Shown: positions 7,201 to 15,294, counted from the stretch's first letter. The stretch: 22,355 nucleotides of DNA from Planctomycetaceae bacterium (GCA_005773145.1 SXHS01000329.1:1-22355); one strand, 5' to 3'. The notes: generated from the sequence alone by a model not told the origin. Numbers and translations are program-made.

Positions 7201-10200
7201 ACTGCGGTTGGACTCGCGCACGCCGACGGTGGTGCAGGTTGTGCTCAGCCCGGAGACGGCTGATTCCCAACACGGCGCACAATTCGCGTGGCGCATACTC
7301 AGCCAGCCCGTGGGCGGCGCGGAGGCAACGGATGCTTGGACCATGCATGCGAGTGGTGTCGTACGCGGCGATGGCCTGACCGGCTCAGCACCATCCGACA
7401 ACTTGCGGCTGGCCATGCAGGAGGCCACTGAGGAGTTACCCGTCCAGCAGTTTTATGAGGCGTGCCAGCACCATGGACTGGACTATGGGCCCGCCTTCCG
7501 AGCCTTGCGCCGCATTCGTTCGGCACCCAGCGGAGTGGCCGTGGCTGAGGTCAACATTGCCCATGTGGAATCGGCGACGGACAACTATTGGTTGCACCCG
7601 GCGTTCTTGGATGGTTGTCTCCAGGCCATCGGTACTGCTTTGGCCCAGGCCGGTACGAAGAGCACTTATTTGCCCGTGGGGGTAGAAACGGTTCGCGTGC
7701 TGCAACCGGGGGTCACACACGGCCATTGTGTGGCGCGACTGCGCCGTCTGCGTAGCCAGGATGCAGTGGCACAAAGCGCCGATCTGCGCATCTATAGCCC
7801 AAACGGAATGCTGCTAGCCGAGGTACTCGGTCTCAAATTGATTCGTGCATCACGCGCGGATTTGCAACAATCCGGAAAACCAAATGTCGACGCGTGGCTC
7901 TATGCCATGCGCTGGCAGCAAAAGGCCCGCATCGGGCTGCCCGCCCCCTCCGCCGGGCAACCGGGGACCTGGCTGATTTTTGGGGATCAGCACGGGATCG
8001 GTGAGCAATTGGCCGATCGCTTGCGTCAGCACGGTCAACGCCCCATCGTCGCCCGACAGGGCGCAACGTGGGACGTTACGGGCCCCGATTGCATTCGAAT
8101 GCCGGCGCAGGACGATGTGGCCTACGCCGAGTTGGGCCGTTTGCTGACATCCGCGGACCGGCCGCCGCTGCGCGGCGTGATTCACTTGTGGAGTCTTGAC
8201 CTGCCCAAAGTGGATTCTGAGGTTGAGGACTCCGCCATGCGCCATCAAGAGATGAGTTGCGGCGCCGTGCTGCATTGGGTGCAGGCCCACAGCAACCTCA
8301 ATGCCGAAACGGCCGCGCGATTATGGCTGGTGACTCGGGGCGGGCAGGCCGCTGGCTCATCCTCGGTCGATCCTGCGCAGGCGACCTTGTGGGGAATGGG
8401 CAAGGTGATTGGCCTGGAGGCCCCCCGTCTGCAGTGCGTGCGGTTGGATCTGGATCCGCAACCGTCTGAGCAACTCGTTGTTGATTTGTTTGGCGAGATC
8501 TGGGTCCCCGACGAGGAGGATCAGATTGCCTTGCGCCGCGATGGCCGTTATGTGCCCAGGCTCGTGCATTGGCAGGCGCCCGAGGCGGAACAATTAACCG
8601 TTCCCGCTGCGTCGTCTTTCCGGCTCGGCCTGACTCGCTATGGAGCTATCGATAATTTGACGGTCCGACCTGAACCCCGTCGAGCGCCGCAACCGGGCGA
8701 AGTGGAAATCGCAGTCCATGCAGCCGGGTTGAATTTTCGAGATGTGATCCGCACGCTGGGTATGTTGCAGACCATGGAAGCGAATCTGGGCATTCATAAA
8801 GTGGAGGACGTCACCTTTGGCTTCGAGTGCTCGGGTACCATTGTGGCGGTTGGCGCCGGAGTGGAAGAATGGCGGATCGGTGACGCCGTGATGGCCCTGG
8901 CCCTGGGGAGTTTGGGGAGCCATGTGACGGTGTCGAGCGAGTTCGTGGCGCGAAAACCCGCGTCCCTGACGCATGAGGAAGCGGCCACGATTCCGCTGGC
9001 CTATCTGACTGCATACTACGGCCTCTGCAAACTCGCCAACATGAAGGCAACCGATCGCGTTTTGATTCATGCCGCAGCGGGCGGAGTCGGCCAGGCAGCG
9101 GTGGCATTGGCACGACGGGCCGGCGCGACGATTTTCGGCACGGCCAGCCCCGGCAAGTGGGAATTTCTCCGCTCTGTCGGCGTCGCACACGTGATGAACT
9201 CGCGCGATGTGGAATTCGCGCGGCAGGTCGAGGCCACGACAGCGGGGCACGGCGTCGAGATCGTGCTCAATAGCCTGAATGGCGAATTCATACCTTCCAG
9301 CCTGTCGGCCTTGGCTACCGGAGGCCGATTCGTGGAAATTGGCAAGCTGGGGATCTGGAGCCCCGACCGAATGGCGGCGGAGCGCCCCGACGCAGCGTAT
9401 TTTCCCTTCGATTTGGGTGAGGAAGAACAGCGGCAGCCAGGATTGATCGGTGGCATGTTGCGGGAGTTGGCCGCGTTGTTGGAACGCGGCGAGCTACAAC
9501 CATTGCCGCACGATGTCTTCGATCTCCCGGACGCCGTGCGGGCCTTTCGTTATATGCAACAGGCAAAACATCGCGGCAAGATCGTGATCCGAGTCGTCGC
9601 GGATCCGAAGGCGACTGCTGTTACCAAGATTCGCTCCGATGGCACCTATCTGATTACCGGCGGTTTGGGTGCGCTGGGACAGGCGGTGGCCCAGTGGCTG
9701 GTGGACCGCGGCGCGCGACACTTGGCACTGGTCTCGCGCAATGCCAAACCGGGGCCGGCAGTCGAAAGACGCATCTCACGCATGCGACAAGATGGCGTGC
9801 AAGTTGAACTGTTGGCCTGCGACGTGGCAGTCGCGGCCGAACTCTCGCAAGCTCTCAACCGATTGCCCGAGGAGAAAATGCCACCCTTGCGCGGGATTTT
9901 TCACGCGGCGGGCGTTATCAACGACGGTCTGATTGCCCAACAGGATTGGCAACGGTTTCGCCATGTCATGGGGCCAAAGGTCGACGGGAGTTGGAATCTG
10001 CATCGACTCACGCGCACACAGCCCCTTGACCTGTTCGTCTGTTTTTCCTCGATGGCGTCACTGCTCGGATCCCCCGGCCAGGCCAACTATGCGGCCGCCA
10101 ATGCTTACATGGACGGGCTGGCCGAATACCGTCGGGCCTTGGGACTACCGGCCGTCAGCATTCATTGGGGGCCATGGGCGGAAGGTGGGATGGCCGCCGA

Positions 10201-12160
10201 ACAAAGTGTGCAACAACATGCCCGCTGGAACGCGATCGGTTTGAGCTCCATCCCCACGGCTCACGGTTTGGCAGCGCTAGAACACTTGCTGAACCCGCCT
10301 GTGCCGCGTGCCGCCGTATTGCCCATCGAATGGGGTAAGTTTCTGCAGCAGTTTCCCAGGGGTAAGACCCCACCCTTGCTTGCCAAGCTGGCCCAGGAAC
10401 TGCGCACGACTGCGGTCACCCCAGCGGCCCCCACCAGGGCGTCCGAGACATGGCTGCGGTTACAAGAGGCGGCCAGTGGCCAGCGGCCAGTACTATTGGT
10501 GGCATTCCTACGCAGCCGAATTGCGAAGATCCTGGGTGTTGCCACCGACGACGTTGCCCCACAACAGCCATTGAGCCAATTGGGCTTGGATTCGCTGATG
10601 GCGATCGAGATCAAAAATGAAATCGAAAACCACCTCGGCGTTGATTTACCCATGGACCGGTTTGGGCAGGAGACGACGGTGACCAGTTTGGCCGAGGCGG
10701 TGCTGCAACTGCTTCAGCCGAATGGTGACAGCCCCGACGCCGCGCGGCCGACGGCGGGCGCGGGTGAGACGAATGGTCAAGAAGCCGCGGCCTCCGCAGG
10801 CACCAGTGGAGCGGCTGCGGATGCTGCTGGAGCGACTCCCTCCGTTGTCGAGGGGGACGGGACGGCTCAGCGGTCGGCGGCTGCTGTTGCCGGCCGTGCC
10901 GATGCACCGCAACGCGTGTTCGAGTCGGAGGCCGATATTCCCCCCTGTTGGTATCGCTTTGAACACGCGCCGGAATATCAACAATTGCAACAGCAGATTG
11001 GGCGTTTTCAACTCTTGGGGATCGACAATCCGTATTTTGATGTCCATCAACGCGTCACCAATGACACGACCATGATCGATGGACGCGAGTTGGTTAATTT
11101 TTCCAGCTACAACTATTTGGGTATGTCCGGCGATGCTGCAGTCGCGCGGGCGTCTAAGGAAGCGATCGATCAATTTGGCACTAGTGTGTCGGCCAGCCGA
11201 GTCGTTTCGGGCGAGAAGACGATCCATGGTGAGTTGGAACGAGAGATTGCCAAGTTCCTGGGGGCCGAGGATGCGGTCGTATTCGTCGGGGGCCACTCCA
11301 CCAACGAAACCACGATTGGCCACTTGATGCAGCCCGGAGACCTGATCCTGCATGATGAGCTGTCCCACAATAGTATCATTCAGGGATGTATTCTATCGGG
11401 CGCGCGAAGGCGTCCGTTTCCCCACAACGACTGGCAGGCATTGGATCAGCTACTGACATCCATGCGTTGCAACTTCCGCCGGGCACTGGTTGTGATCGAG
11501 GGAGTGTATAGCATGGATGGCGACTTTCCAGATCTGGCTCGCTTTGTAGAGGTCAAGCAACGGCACAAGTCCCTGCTGATGATGGACGAAGCCCATTCGA
11601 TCGGGACCATGGGCGCCACCGGGCGAGGGCTGGTCGAACATTTCGGATTACGTGCGGCCGATGTCGATATTCTGATGGGGACCATGAGCAAGTCCTTGGG
11701 GAGTTGCGGCGGCTATGTCGCGGGAAACCGTGCGCTGGTGCAATACCTTAAGTACACCACGCCCGGTTTTGTCTATAGTGTCGGTTTGCCCCCCTCCAAC
11801 GCGGCGGCCGCCTTGGCCGCCCTGAGGCTGATCCAACAACAGCCGGAACGCGTCACACGCTGCCGAGAGCGATCCCGCTTGTTTCTCGAGCAGGCCCGTC
11901 AAGCGGGCCTGAATACCGGGACGAGCCATGACACGCCCGTGGTGCCCGTCATCATCGGGAACTCCATGCGAGCGCTGCAACTGTCACGCCGGCTCCACCA
12001 ACAAGGGATCAATGTGCAGCCGATTCTCTATCCGGCCGTGGAAGAAAGTGCCGCCCGATTGCGGTTCTTCATCACATCGTGCCATACCGAGGAGCAAATT
12101 ATGGCCGCAGTACGAGCCCTGAGTGAGGCGCTCAGCGAACTGGAGCAGGCTGCCGTGTAA
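4265..12160 (+). CDS. Highly reducing type I polyketide synthase fused to an alpha-oxoamine synthase
   Basis: This is a 2631-residue megasynthase. Domains and residues: KS about 5-430 (Cys176 in DTACSSS, His311 in THGTG, His351 in NIGH); AT about 530-860 (Ser629 in GHSVGE; HAFHS 729-733, typical of malonyl-CoA specificity); DH about 908-1195 (His939, Asp1116 in FLDGCLQ); structural KR half about 1215-1450; ER about 1455-1772 (HAAAGGVGQ 1602-1610); KR about 1785-1985 (TGGLGALG from 1798, Tyr1942, Asn1946); ACP about 2075-2155 (Ser2110 in GLDSLMA); Ala/Gly-rich linker; AOS about 2225-2631 (DEAHS 2441-2445, PLP Lys2476 in TMSKSLG). It has no methyltransferase or thioesterase. A single, probably iterative module would make a saturated chain, and the AOS would release it by decarboxylative condensation with an amino acid as an alpha-amino ketone. 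Chain length and amino acid cannot be read. A stop sits at 4259-4261; the start is TTG 4265 or GTG 4277, neither with a strong ribosome site. Confidence 0.95.
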   Translation: MELCVEPIAIVGIGCRFPGAPDPDAFWQLLVSGTDAIGEVPADRWDVDAYYAPEPATPGKMNTRWGGFLDRVDLFDPAFFGISAREAELMDPQQRLLLEVTWEALEHAGIPAETLSASSTGVYVGISNSDYGRLIFRGLSDLTAYSATGTSLSIAANRLSYWLNLRGPSVAVDTACSSSLVAAHLACQSLLAGESNICLVGGVNLILSPEATITFSQARMMAPDGRCKTFDAAANGYVRGEGCGVIVLKRHRDALAAGDRILALIRGSAINQDGLTNGLTAPNGPSQQAVIRTALERAGAAPHQVGFVETHGTGTALGDPIEVRSLQAVLCPTREASNPCWLGSVKTNIGHLESAAGIAGLIKAVLSLKERTIPPNLHFQRLNPYIRIDGAPLSFPTSPVVWQPPANTRRFAGVSAFGFGGTNCHVILEEPPVAVPAAPPAHRPTQVLTLCARSRPALRQLAHRYGQHITSHPEESQRDICYSASTGRTNQGMRAAVVGNRPADLVRQLEDLERTLSGDAETPPTPKQAPPLVFLFTGQGSQYVNMGRVLWETEPTFRRTLQQCADLVPELSDHSLLSVLYPEAAEADRVGAAIDETLYTQVSLFVLEYALAETWQSWGIRPAVAIGHSVGEYVAACRAGVFSLTDALRLVGTRARLMQSLPREGKMAAVHCGHEQVAEWIRAWEAELSVAAINGPQQTVIAGSDRAVDAIVEQCQQRGVRVQPLVVSHAFHSPLMRPMTDQFRAVAESVTYQTPCFPIMSNVTGARAGEEMATADYWVQHICAPVRFAESIAALRSQGYDLFLEVGPKPVLAALGRNIPADRTGVWLSSMRPGRDDWRTLAESISELYTRGFAIDWQAWDGGSPRPKQSLPTYPFHRRSYWSARARAAIKSAASPELAPRGEARSAHPLLGQQLVTAGKEIIYQTRLTATDPKYLQDHRVFDGVVLPAAAYLELALAAGSEVLPTETPAVHQVSIRQPLRLDSRTPTVVQVVLSPETADSQHGAQFAWRILSQPVGGAEATDAWTMHASGVVRGDGLTGSAPSDNLRLAMQEATEELPVQQFYEACQHHGLDYGPAFRALRRIRSAPSGVAVAEVNIAHVESATDNYWLHPAFLDGCLQAIGTALAQAGTKSTYLPVGVETVRVLQPGVTHGHCVARLRRLRSQDAVAQSADLRIYSPNGMLLAEVLGLKLIRASRADLQQSGKPNVDAWLYAMRWQQKARIGLPAPSAGQPGTWLIFGDQHGIGEQLADRLRQHGQRPIVARQGATWDVTGPDCIRMPAQDDVAYAELGRLLTSADRPPLRGVIHLWSLDLPKVDSEVEDSAMRHQEMSCGAVLHWVQAHSNLNAETAARLWLVTRGGQAAGSSSVDPAQATLWGMGKVIGLEAPRLQCVRLDLDPQPSEQLVVDLFGEIWVPDEEDQIALRRDGRYVPRLVHWQAPEAEQLTVPAASSFRLGLTRYGAIDNLTVRPEPRRAPQPGEVEIAVHAAGLNFRDVIRTLGMLQTMEANLGIHKVEDVTFGFECSGTIVAVGAGVEEWRIGDAVMALALGSLGSHVTVSSEFVARKPASLTHEEAATIPLAYLTAYYGLCKLANMKATDRVLIHAAAGGVGQAAVALARRAGATIFGTASPGKWEFLRSVGVAHVMNSRDVEFARQVEATTAGHGVEIVLNSLNGEFIPSSLSALATGGRFVEIGKLGIWSPDRMAAERPDAAYFPFDLGEEEQRQPGLIGGMLRELAALLERGELQPLPHDVFDLPDAVRAFRYMQQAKHRGKIVIRVVADPKATAVTKIRSDGTYLITGGLGALGQAVAQWLVDRGARHLALVSRNAKPGPAVERRISRMRQDGVQVELLACDVAVAAELSQALNRLPEEKMPPLRGIFHAAGVINDGLIAQQDWQRFRHVMGPKVDGSWNLHRLTRTQPLDLFVCFSSMASLLGSPGQANYAAANAYMDGLAEYRRALGLPAVSIHWGPWAEGGMAAEQSVQQHARWNAIGLSSIPTAHGLAALEHLLNPPVPRAAVLPIEWGKFLQQFPRGKTPPLLAKLAQELRTTAVTPAAPTRASETWLRLQEAASGQRPVLLVAFLRSRIAKILGVATDDVAPQQPLSQLGLDSLMAIEIKNEIENHLGVDLPMDRFGQETTVTSLAEAVLQLLQPNGDSPDAARPTAGAGETNGQEAAASAGTSGAAADAAGATPSVVEGDGTAQRSAAAVAGRADAPQRVFESEADIPPCWYRFEHAPEYQQLQQQIGRFQLLGIDNPYFDVHQRVTNDTTMIDGRELVNFSSYNYLGMSGDAAVARASKEAIDQFGTSVSASRVVSGEKTIHGELEREIAKFLGAEDAVVFVGGHSTNETTIGHLMQPGDLILHDELSHNSIIQGCILSGARRRPFPHNDWQALDQLLTSMRCNFRRALVVIEGVYSMDGDFPDLARFVEVKQRHKSLLMMDEAHSIGTMGATGRGLVEHFGLRAADVDILMGTMSKSLGSCGGYVAGNRALVQYLKYTTPGFVYSVGLPPSNAAAALAALRLIQQQPERVTRCRERSRLFLEQARQAGLNTGTSHDTPVVPVIIGNSMRALQLSRRLHQQGINVQPILYPAVEESAARLRFFITSCHTEEQIMAAVRALSEALSELEQAAV

Positions 12161-12173
12161 GGCCTACCGTCTC

Positions 12174-12202
12174 TTGTAGCAACTTTCGACCGCCGCTATG
12201 CT
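12174..12202 (+). promoter_or_regulatory. Possible promoter upstream of glutathione peroxidase
   Basis: TTGTAG (12174-12179, 3 of 6) and TATGCT (12197-12202, 4 of 6) are separated by 17 bp. The spacing is ideal but the boxes are weak. It lies just after the PKS stop, and no terminator is visible between them. Confidence 0.25.
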
Positions 12203-12260
12203 GAAGTCTACCGATGTGCGGGCGGCTCAGCAGGTCCACGCGTCCATCCAGCCACGGTAA

Positions 12261-12330
12261 CACAGGTCACGGCAGTAAGGGTCACGGCAACAGCGTGGCA
12301 ACCACGATCACAGCAACCAGGATCACAGGA
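12261..12330 (+). repeat. Degenerate short tandem repeats before the peroxidase gene
   Basis: GGTCACGGCA occurs at 12265 and 12280 (15-bp period). The related GATCACAG occurs at 12306 and 12321, also 15 bp apart, and GGCAAC-type segments lie between. The block ends at the ribosome site of the peroxidase gene. It looks like decayed tandem duplication in an untranslated leader; a regulatory role is not shown. Confidence 0.4.
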
Positions 12331-12338
12331 GTGCAGTC

Positions 12339-12936
12339 ATGTGGCAGCGAATGCTCGTTTTGTGCGCGGGACTGGCGGTAACGGTGTTCGGCGTGTTAGC
12401 AGCACGTACGCAGGCGGCTGATGCCGCGACCGCAGCCAAAAAGGCCCCCCCCCCTCGGTTTCACCATGACGTCGCTGGATGGCAAGGATGTGGATCTGGC
12501 CCAATACCAAGGCAAGGTCGTCCTAATTGTCAACGTAGCCAGTGAATGCGGGTTGACGCCACAGTACGAGCAGTTGCAGGCGTTGCACAAGAAGTTTTCC
12601 GCGTCAGGACTGGCCATCCTGGGATTTCCCTGCAATCAATTCGGCAAGCAGGAACCGGGGACCGAGTCTGAGATCGCCGCGTTCTGCAGCAAGAACTACG
12701 GTGTCTCCTTTGACATGTTCTCGAAGGTCGAGGTCAATGGTGATCAGAGCTGTCCGCTGTATCGCTATCTGACCGATCTCGATGTCAAGCCCCAAGGCAA
12801 AGGGGATATCAAATGGAACTTCGAGAAGTTTCTCGTGGATCGGCATGGCAATGTCATCGCGCGCTACGCCCCCAAAACTCCCCCCGATGATCCTTCCATC
12901 GTGACGACGATTGAAACCGAACTGAAAAAAAAATGA
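12339..12936 (+). CDS. Secreted glutathione peroxidase-family protein, frame broken at a C10 run
   Basis: This is a thiol peroxidase of the glutathione peroxidase fold. The first frame, from ATG 12339 (AGGAG 7 nt upstream), encodes a signal peptide with a cut near residue 26-29. The peroxidase domain is in the +1-shifted frame, and the change falls in ten C at 12445-12454. With nine C the two frames join into 198 residues without a gap. Catalytic features in the joined protein are Cys70 in NVASECG (TGC, not selenocysteine TGA), Gln in FPCNQFGKQEPG, and Trp-Asn in IKWNFEKF. Cys enzymes of this family usually use thioredoxin rather than glutathione. The break may be a sequencing error, a true mutation or slipped-strand phase switching. 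An internal ATG at 12466 could yield a non-exported form. Confidence 0.85.
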
Positions 12937-12945
12937 CAGCCGAAC

Positions 12946-13524
12946 GTGAGTCAACCGACGATGCCCTTTGATTTCATGGAAAACGAACGGCTTTTTCGTG
13001 CGGCGTGGCTCGGTACGGAAATCGTACGACGTAAGAGGCACACACTGTTCACGTTTGGTGATACGAAGTTAGCGTATTATTTGGTGTGTAACGACTCGAC
13101 ACTGCCCGGCGATGAGATGCCGCCGCGCGGCAGTGGGTTGGTGACGATTACCAACGGCTACATCCGCATTCGCCGTCCCCTGATACTCACGCTCCATGAC
13201 GGTCAGGGGCCGTTCAGCAATTTTGTGGAGCATGATGCTGAGCAGCAGGCGGTCCAATTTTTACTGGCACGCACGGCACAGTTCTCTCATTTGCGAATCG
13301 AAAACGAACGTAGTTCGCGCCGGACCGTCACCGATAGTGTGGCGGCCGCAGTCGAGCGATTGAATCGGCAGTTGGACGACGAAGAAGATGAAGATACGGC
13401 GATTCTGACCGCCCCGCACCAGCTGGGGGGCGTGGCCCTGCTGCGATACACGGCGGAGAAGGTTTGGGAGAGCGCTCCGTCGAATGTTCAGGAACTCCGG
13501 GAACGCGGCTTCTTGCCCGATTGA
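12946..13524 (+). CDS. Conserved-looking hypothetical protein, 192 aa
   Basis: I do not recognise this family. It is a soluble protein without signal peptide or membrane segments. It appears to have an N-terminal alpha/beta part with strands around HTLFTFGD and KLAYYLV, and a GLVTITNGYIRIRRP stretch. A helical region follows (AAAVERLNRQL), then an acidic patch LDDEEDEDTAI near 145-155 and a C-terminal basic helix. It begins 9 nt after the peroxidase stop, so it probably shares that message. GTG 12946 is the longest start; ATG 12961 and ATG 12976 are alternatives, none with a strong ribosome site. Codon use and the close spacing to both neighbours support a real gene. No function is proposed. 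Confidence 0.65.
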   Translation: MSQPTMPFDFMENERLFRAAWLGTEIVRRKRHTLFTFGDTKLAYYLVCNDSTLPGDEMPPRGSGLVTITNGYIRIRRPLILTLHDGQGPFSNFVEHDAEQQAVQFLLARTAQFSHLRIENERSSRRTVTDSVAAAVERLNRQLDDEEDEDTAILTAPHQLGGVALLRYTAEKVWESAPSNVQELRERGFLPD

Positions 13525-13546
13525 TGACGGCACGTCGCGCCCCCTT

Positions 13547-13566
13547 CGCTCGCCAATTGGGGAGCG
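13547..13566. promoter_or_regulatory. 20-bp near-perfect palindrome upstream of aroA
   Basis: CGCTCGCCAATTGGGGAGCG reads the same on both strands except for one G:G mismatched pair. It has no loop, so it resembles a dimer-binding site more than a hairpin. It lies 23 nt after the stop of the hypothetical gene and about 60 nt before the aroA start. The regulator is unknown. Confidence 0.35.
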
Positions 13567-13624
13567 GAACAAGAACCATCGGATACGGCGGCTTCAACTT
13601 CAGATCCTTGCTAGGCTCATCACC

Positions 13625-14920
13625 GTGACTCCGCCATCAACCTATACCATGCAACCCGCTGGTCCACTACAAGGGACGGTTCGACCACCTGGCTCAAAAA
13701 GCATCACCAACCGAGCGTTGGTCTGCGCTGCCCTCGCCAGGGGTGTGTCGCAGCTAAACGGTGTGCTCGACAGTGAAGATACGGAGGTCATGATCAAGGG
13801 CCTGCGTCGGTTGGGATTCGAGATCCAACATTCTGCACACGATGCGGTGGCAAGCGTCCAAGGGACGGGGGGGAATGTTCCCGTTCATGCCGCAGAACTA
13901 TTTGTCAATAATAGTGGCACGACCATGCGTTTTCTTACGCCACTGGTGGCCCTGGGCCAGGGTGATTTTCGGTTGGATGGTGTCGCTCGGATGCGAGAAC
14001 GGCCGATGTTCGACCTGATCGAGGCCCTACGACCGCTGGGGGTAATGGTGGAATCGGTCGCGCACTCGGGTTGTCCTCCTCTGACGGTTCATGCCCGAGG
14101 ACTCAACGGGGGTGCCACGACGGTGCGGGGAAATGTCTCCAGCCAGTTCTTGAGTGGATTATTAATGGTAGCCCCCTATGCAAAACACGACGTGGAAATC
14201 GAGGTCCATGGCCCGCTCGTGTCGCAGCCGTACGTCGAGATGACACGACGTGTCATGCAGGCTTTTGGTGTCGAAGTTCAGCAGCCTGAGGTTGGTCGGT
14301 ATCGTGTTGCTGCGGGAAGCTCGTATGTGGGCTGCGAATATGCCATTGAGCCGGACGCGTCCGCCGCCAGTTATTTTTGGGGCGCCGCTGCGGTCACCGG
14401 TGGAACGGTGCAAGTCCAAGGACTCGGCCGTGACTCGCTCCAAGGCGATGTGCGGTTTTGCGAGTGCCTGCGAGAAATGGGCTGTGAGGTTCATTACTCC
14501 GTCGATAGCGTCACCGTGCGCGGCGGTTCCCTGCGCGGTATTAGCGTCGATATGAATGCCATCAGCGATACGGTGCAGACCCTGGCCGCTGTCAGCCTGT
14601 TTGCGGCGGGTACGACACGCATCACGGGGGTGGGGCACATCCGCCATAAAGAGACGGATCGCATCGGGGACCTGGCCCGAGAACTGCGAAAACTAGGGGC
14701 CCACGTAGAGGAATTCGAGGATGGACTCGCCATCACGCCGGGGACTCTGCGCGGTGCTAAAATCGCCACCTACCAGGATCATCGGATGGCAATGAGTTTG
14801 GCCTTGGTCGGCTTGCGAATTCCAGGTGTCATGATTGAGGACCCGGGCTGCACGGCCAAAACCTACCCCAACTTTTTCGCCGATCTGCGTTCCTTGTCGG
14901 AGGCGGCTGCACAGCACTAA
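13625..14920 (+). CDS. aroA: 3-phosphoshikimate 1-carboxyvinyltransferase (EPSP synthase)
   Basis: This is the sixth step of the shikimate pathway. The enzyme transfers the enolpyruvyl group of PEP to shikimate-3-phosphate, giving EPSP in the cytoplasm. Signatures seen: PPGSKSITNRAL (Lys25 binds PEP and substrate), NSGTTMR (96-102), RMRERP (122-127), HKETDR (341-346) and DHRMAM (385-390). All key charged residues are present, and 431 residues matches the usual length. I chose GTG 13625 because the segment TYTMQP aligns with the normal first strand of the family, which starting at ATG 13649 would truncate. The ribosome site (TAGG around 13611) is weak. The frame opens further upstream at 13484, but those codons overlap the previous gene and have no family counterpart. 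Confidence 0.96.
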   Translation: MTPPSTYTMQPAGPLQGTVRPPGSKSITNRALVCAALARGVSQLNGVLDSEDTEVMIKGLRRLGFEIQHSAHDAVASVQGTGGNVPVHAAELFVNNSGTTMRFLTPLVALGQGDFRLDGVARMRERPMFDLIEALRPLGVMVESVAHSGCPPLTVHARGLNGGATTVRGNVSSQFLSGLLMVAPYAKHDVEIEVHGPLVSQPYVEMTRRVMQAFGVEVQQPEVGRYRVAAGSSYVGCEYAIEPDASAASYFWGAAAVTGGTVQVQGLGRDSLQGDVRFCECLREMGCEVHYSVDSVTVRGGSLRGISVDMNAISDTVQTLAAVSLFAAGTTRITGVGHIRHKETDRIGDLARELRKLGAHVEEFEDGLAITPGTLRGAKIATYQDHRMAMSLALVGLRIPGVMIEDPGCTAKTYPNFFADLRSLSEAAAQH

Positions 14921-14944
14921 AAGGGCCACACACTAACTAGCACA

Positions 14945-15154
14945 CTAGGAGTGCGACTGCCGACCGGGTACTTCATGCACGTCGGTCCGTTGGGGCAGGC
15001 CCGAGCAGTCCGCCGGTACCGCGCTCGGGTCGGCGGCGAGGATGGGGACGCTGCAATGTTGGCAGCGCACCGAACTACCCAGATATCGCACCTTAACCTG
15101 CATCATTCGCCCGCACGCAGTACAGCGCTGCAGAAAATAAACGGAACCTCTCAT
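14945..15154 (-). CDS. Short zinc-ribbon protein (69 aa)
   Basis: The protein contains two CxxC pairs, CTAC at about 12-15 and CQHC at about 33-36. They frame a beta-hairpin-like stretch (MMQVKVRYLGSSVR), the layout of the small zinc ribbons common in planctomycetes. The tail (about 40-69) is Ala/Pro/Ser-rich and probably unstructured. ATG 15154 was chosen because GGATGGAG ends 7 nt upstream; a longer in-frame start at 15202 lacks such a site. It converges with aroA, and the stops are 24 nt apart. Related ribbons are often joined to larger domains; here it stands alone. Its partner, nucleic acid or protein, is unknown. Confidence 0.7.
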   Translation of the reverse strand: MRGSVYFLQRCTACGRMMQVKVRYLGSSVRCQHCSVPILAADPSAVPADCSGLPQRTDVHEVPGRQSHS

Positions 15155-15294
15155 TGGGTATCTCCATCCACCGTAACATGGCATCAATGCCGAGCGGCCC
15201 ATTCACCTTGCCGACCGATGGGAGACTATCACAAATGGGGCAGGTCCGGCAAGCGTAATCTAGCGTGTCGCGAAGGAAAGAAAGTCTGCCCCAG

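Noticed and set aside
8594..9250. 218-codon minus-strand open frame inside the ER region of the PKS
   Set aside because: It is a shadow of the ER coding sequence and His/Arg/Cys-rich without any family motif.
10646..11368. 240-codon minus-strand open frame over the ACP-AOS linker
   Set aside because: It is antisense to conserved ACP/AOS motifs and carries no recognisable domain of its own.
4265..12160. Ordinary polyunsaturated fatty-acid or heterocyst-glycolipid synthase
   Set aside because: The domain order differs (single ACP, classic DH-ER-KR order, C-terminal AOS), and there are no tandem ACPs or thioester reductase.
12547..12549. Possible selenocysteine in the peroxidase
   Set aside because: The peroxidatic position is TGC (Cys), not TGA.
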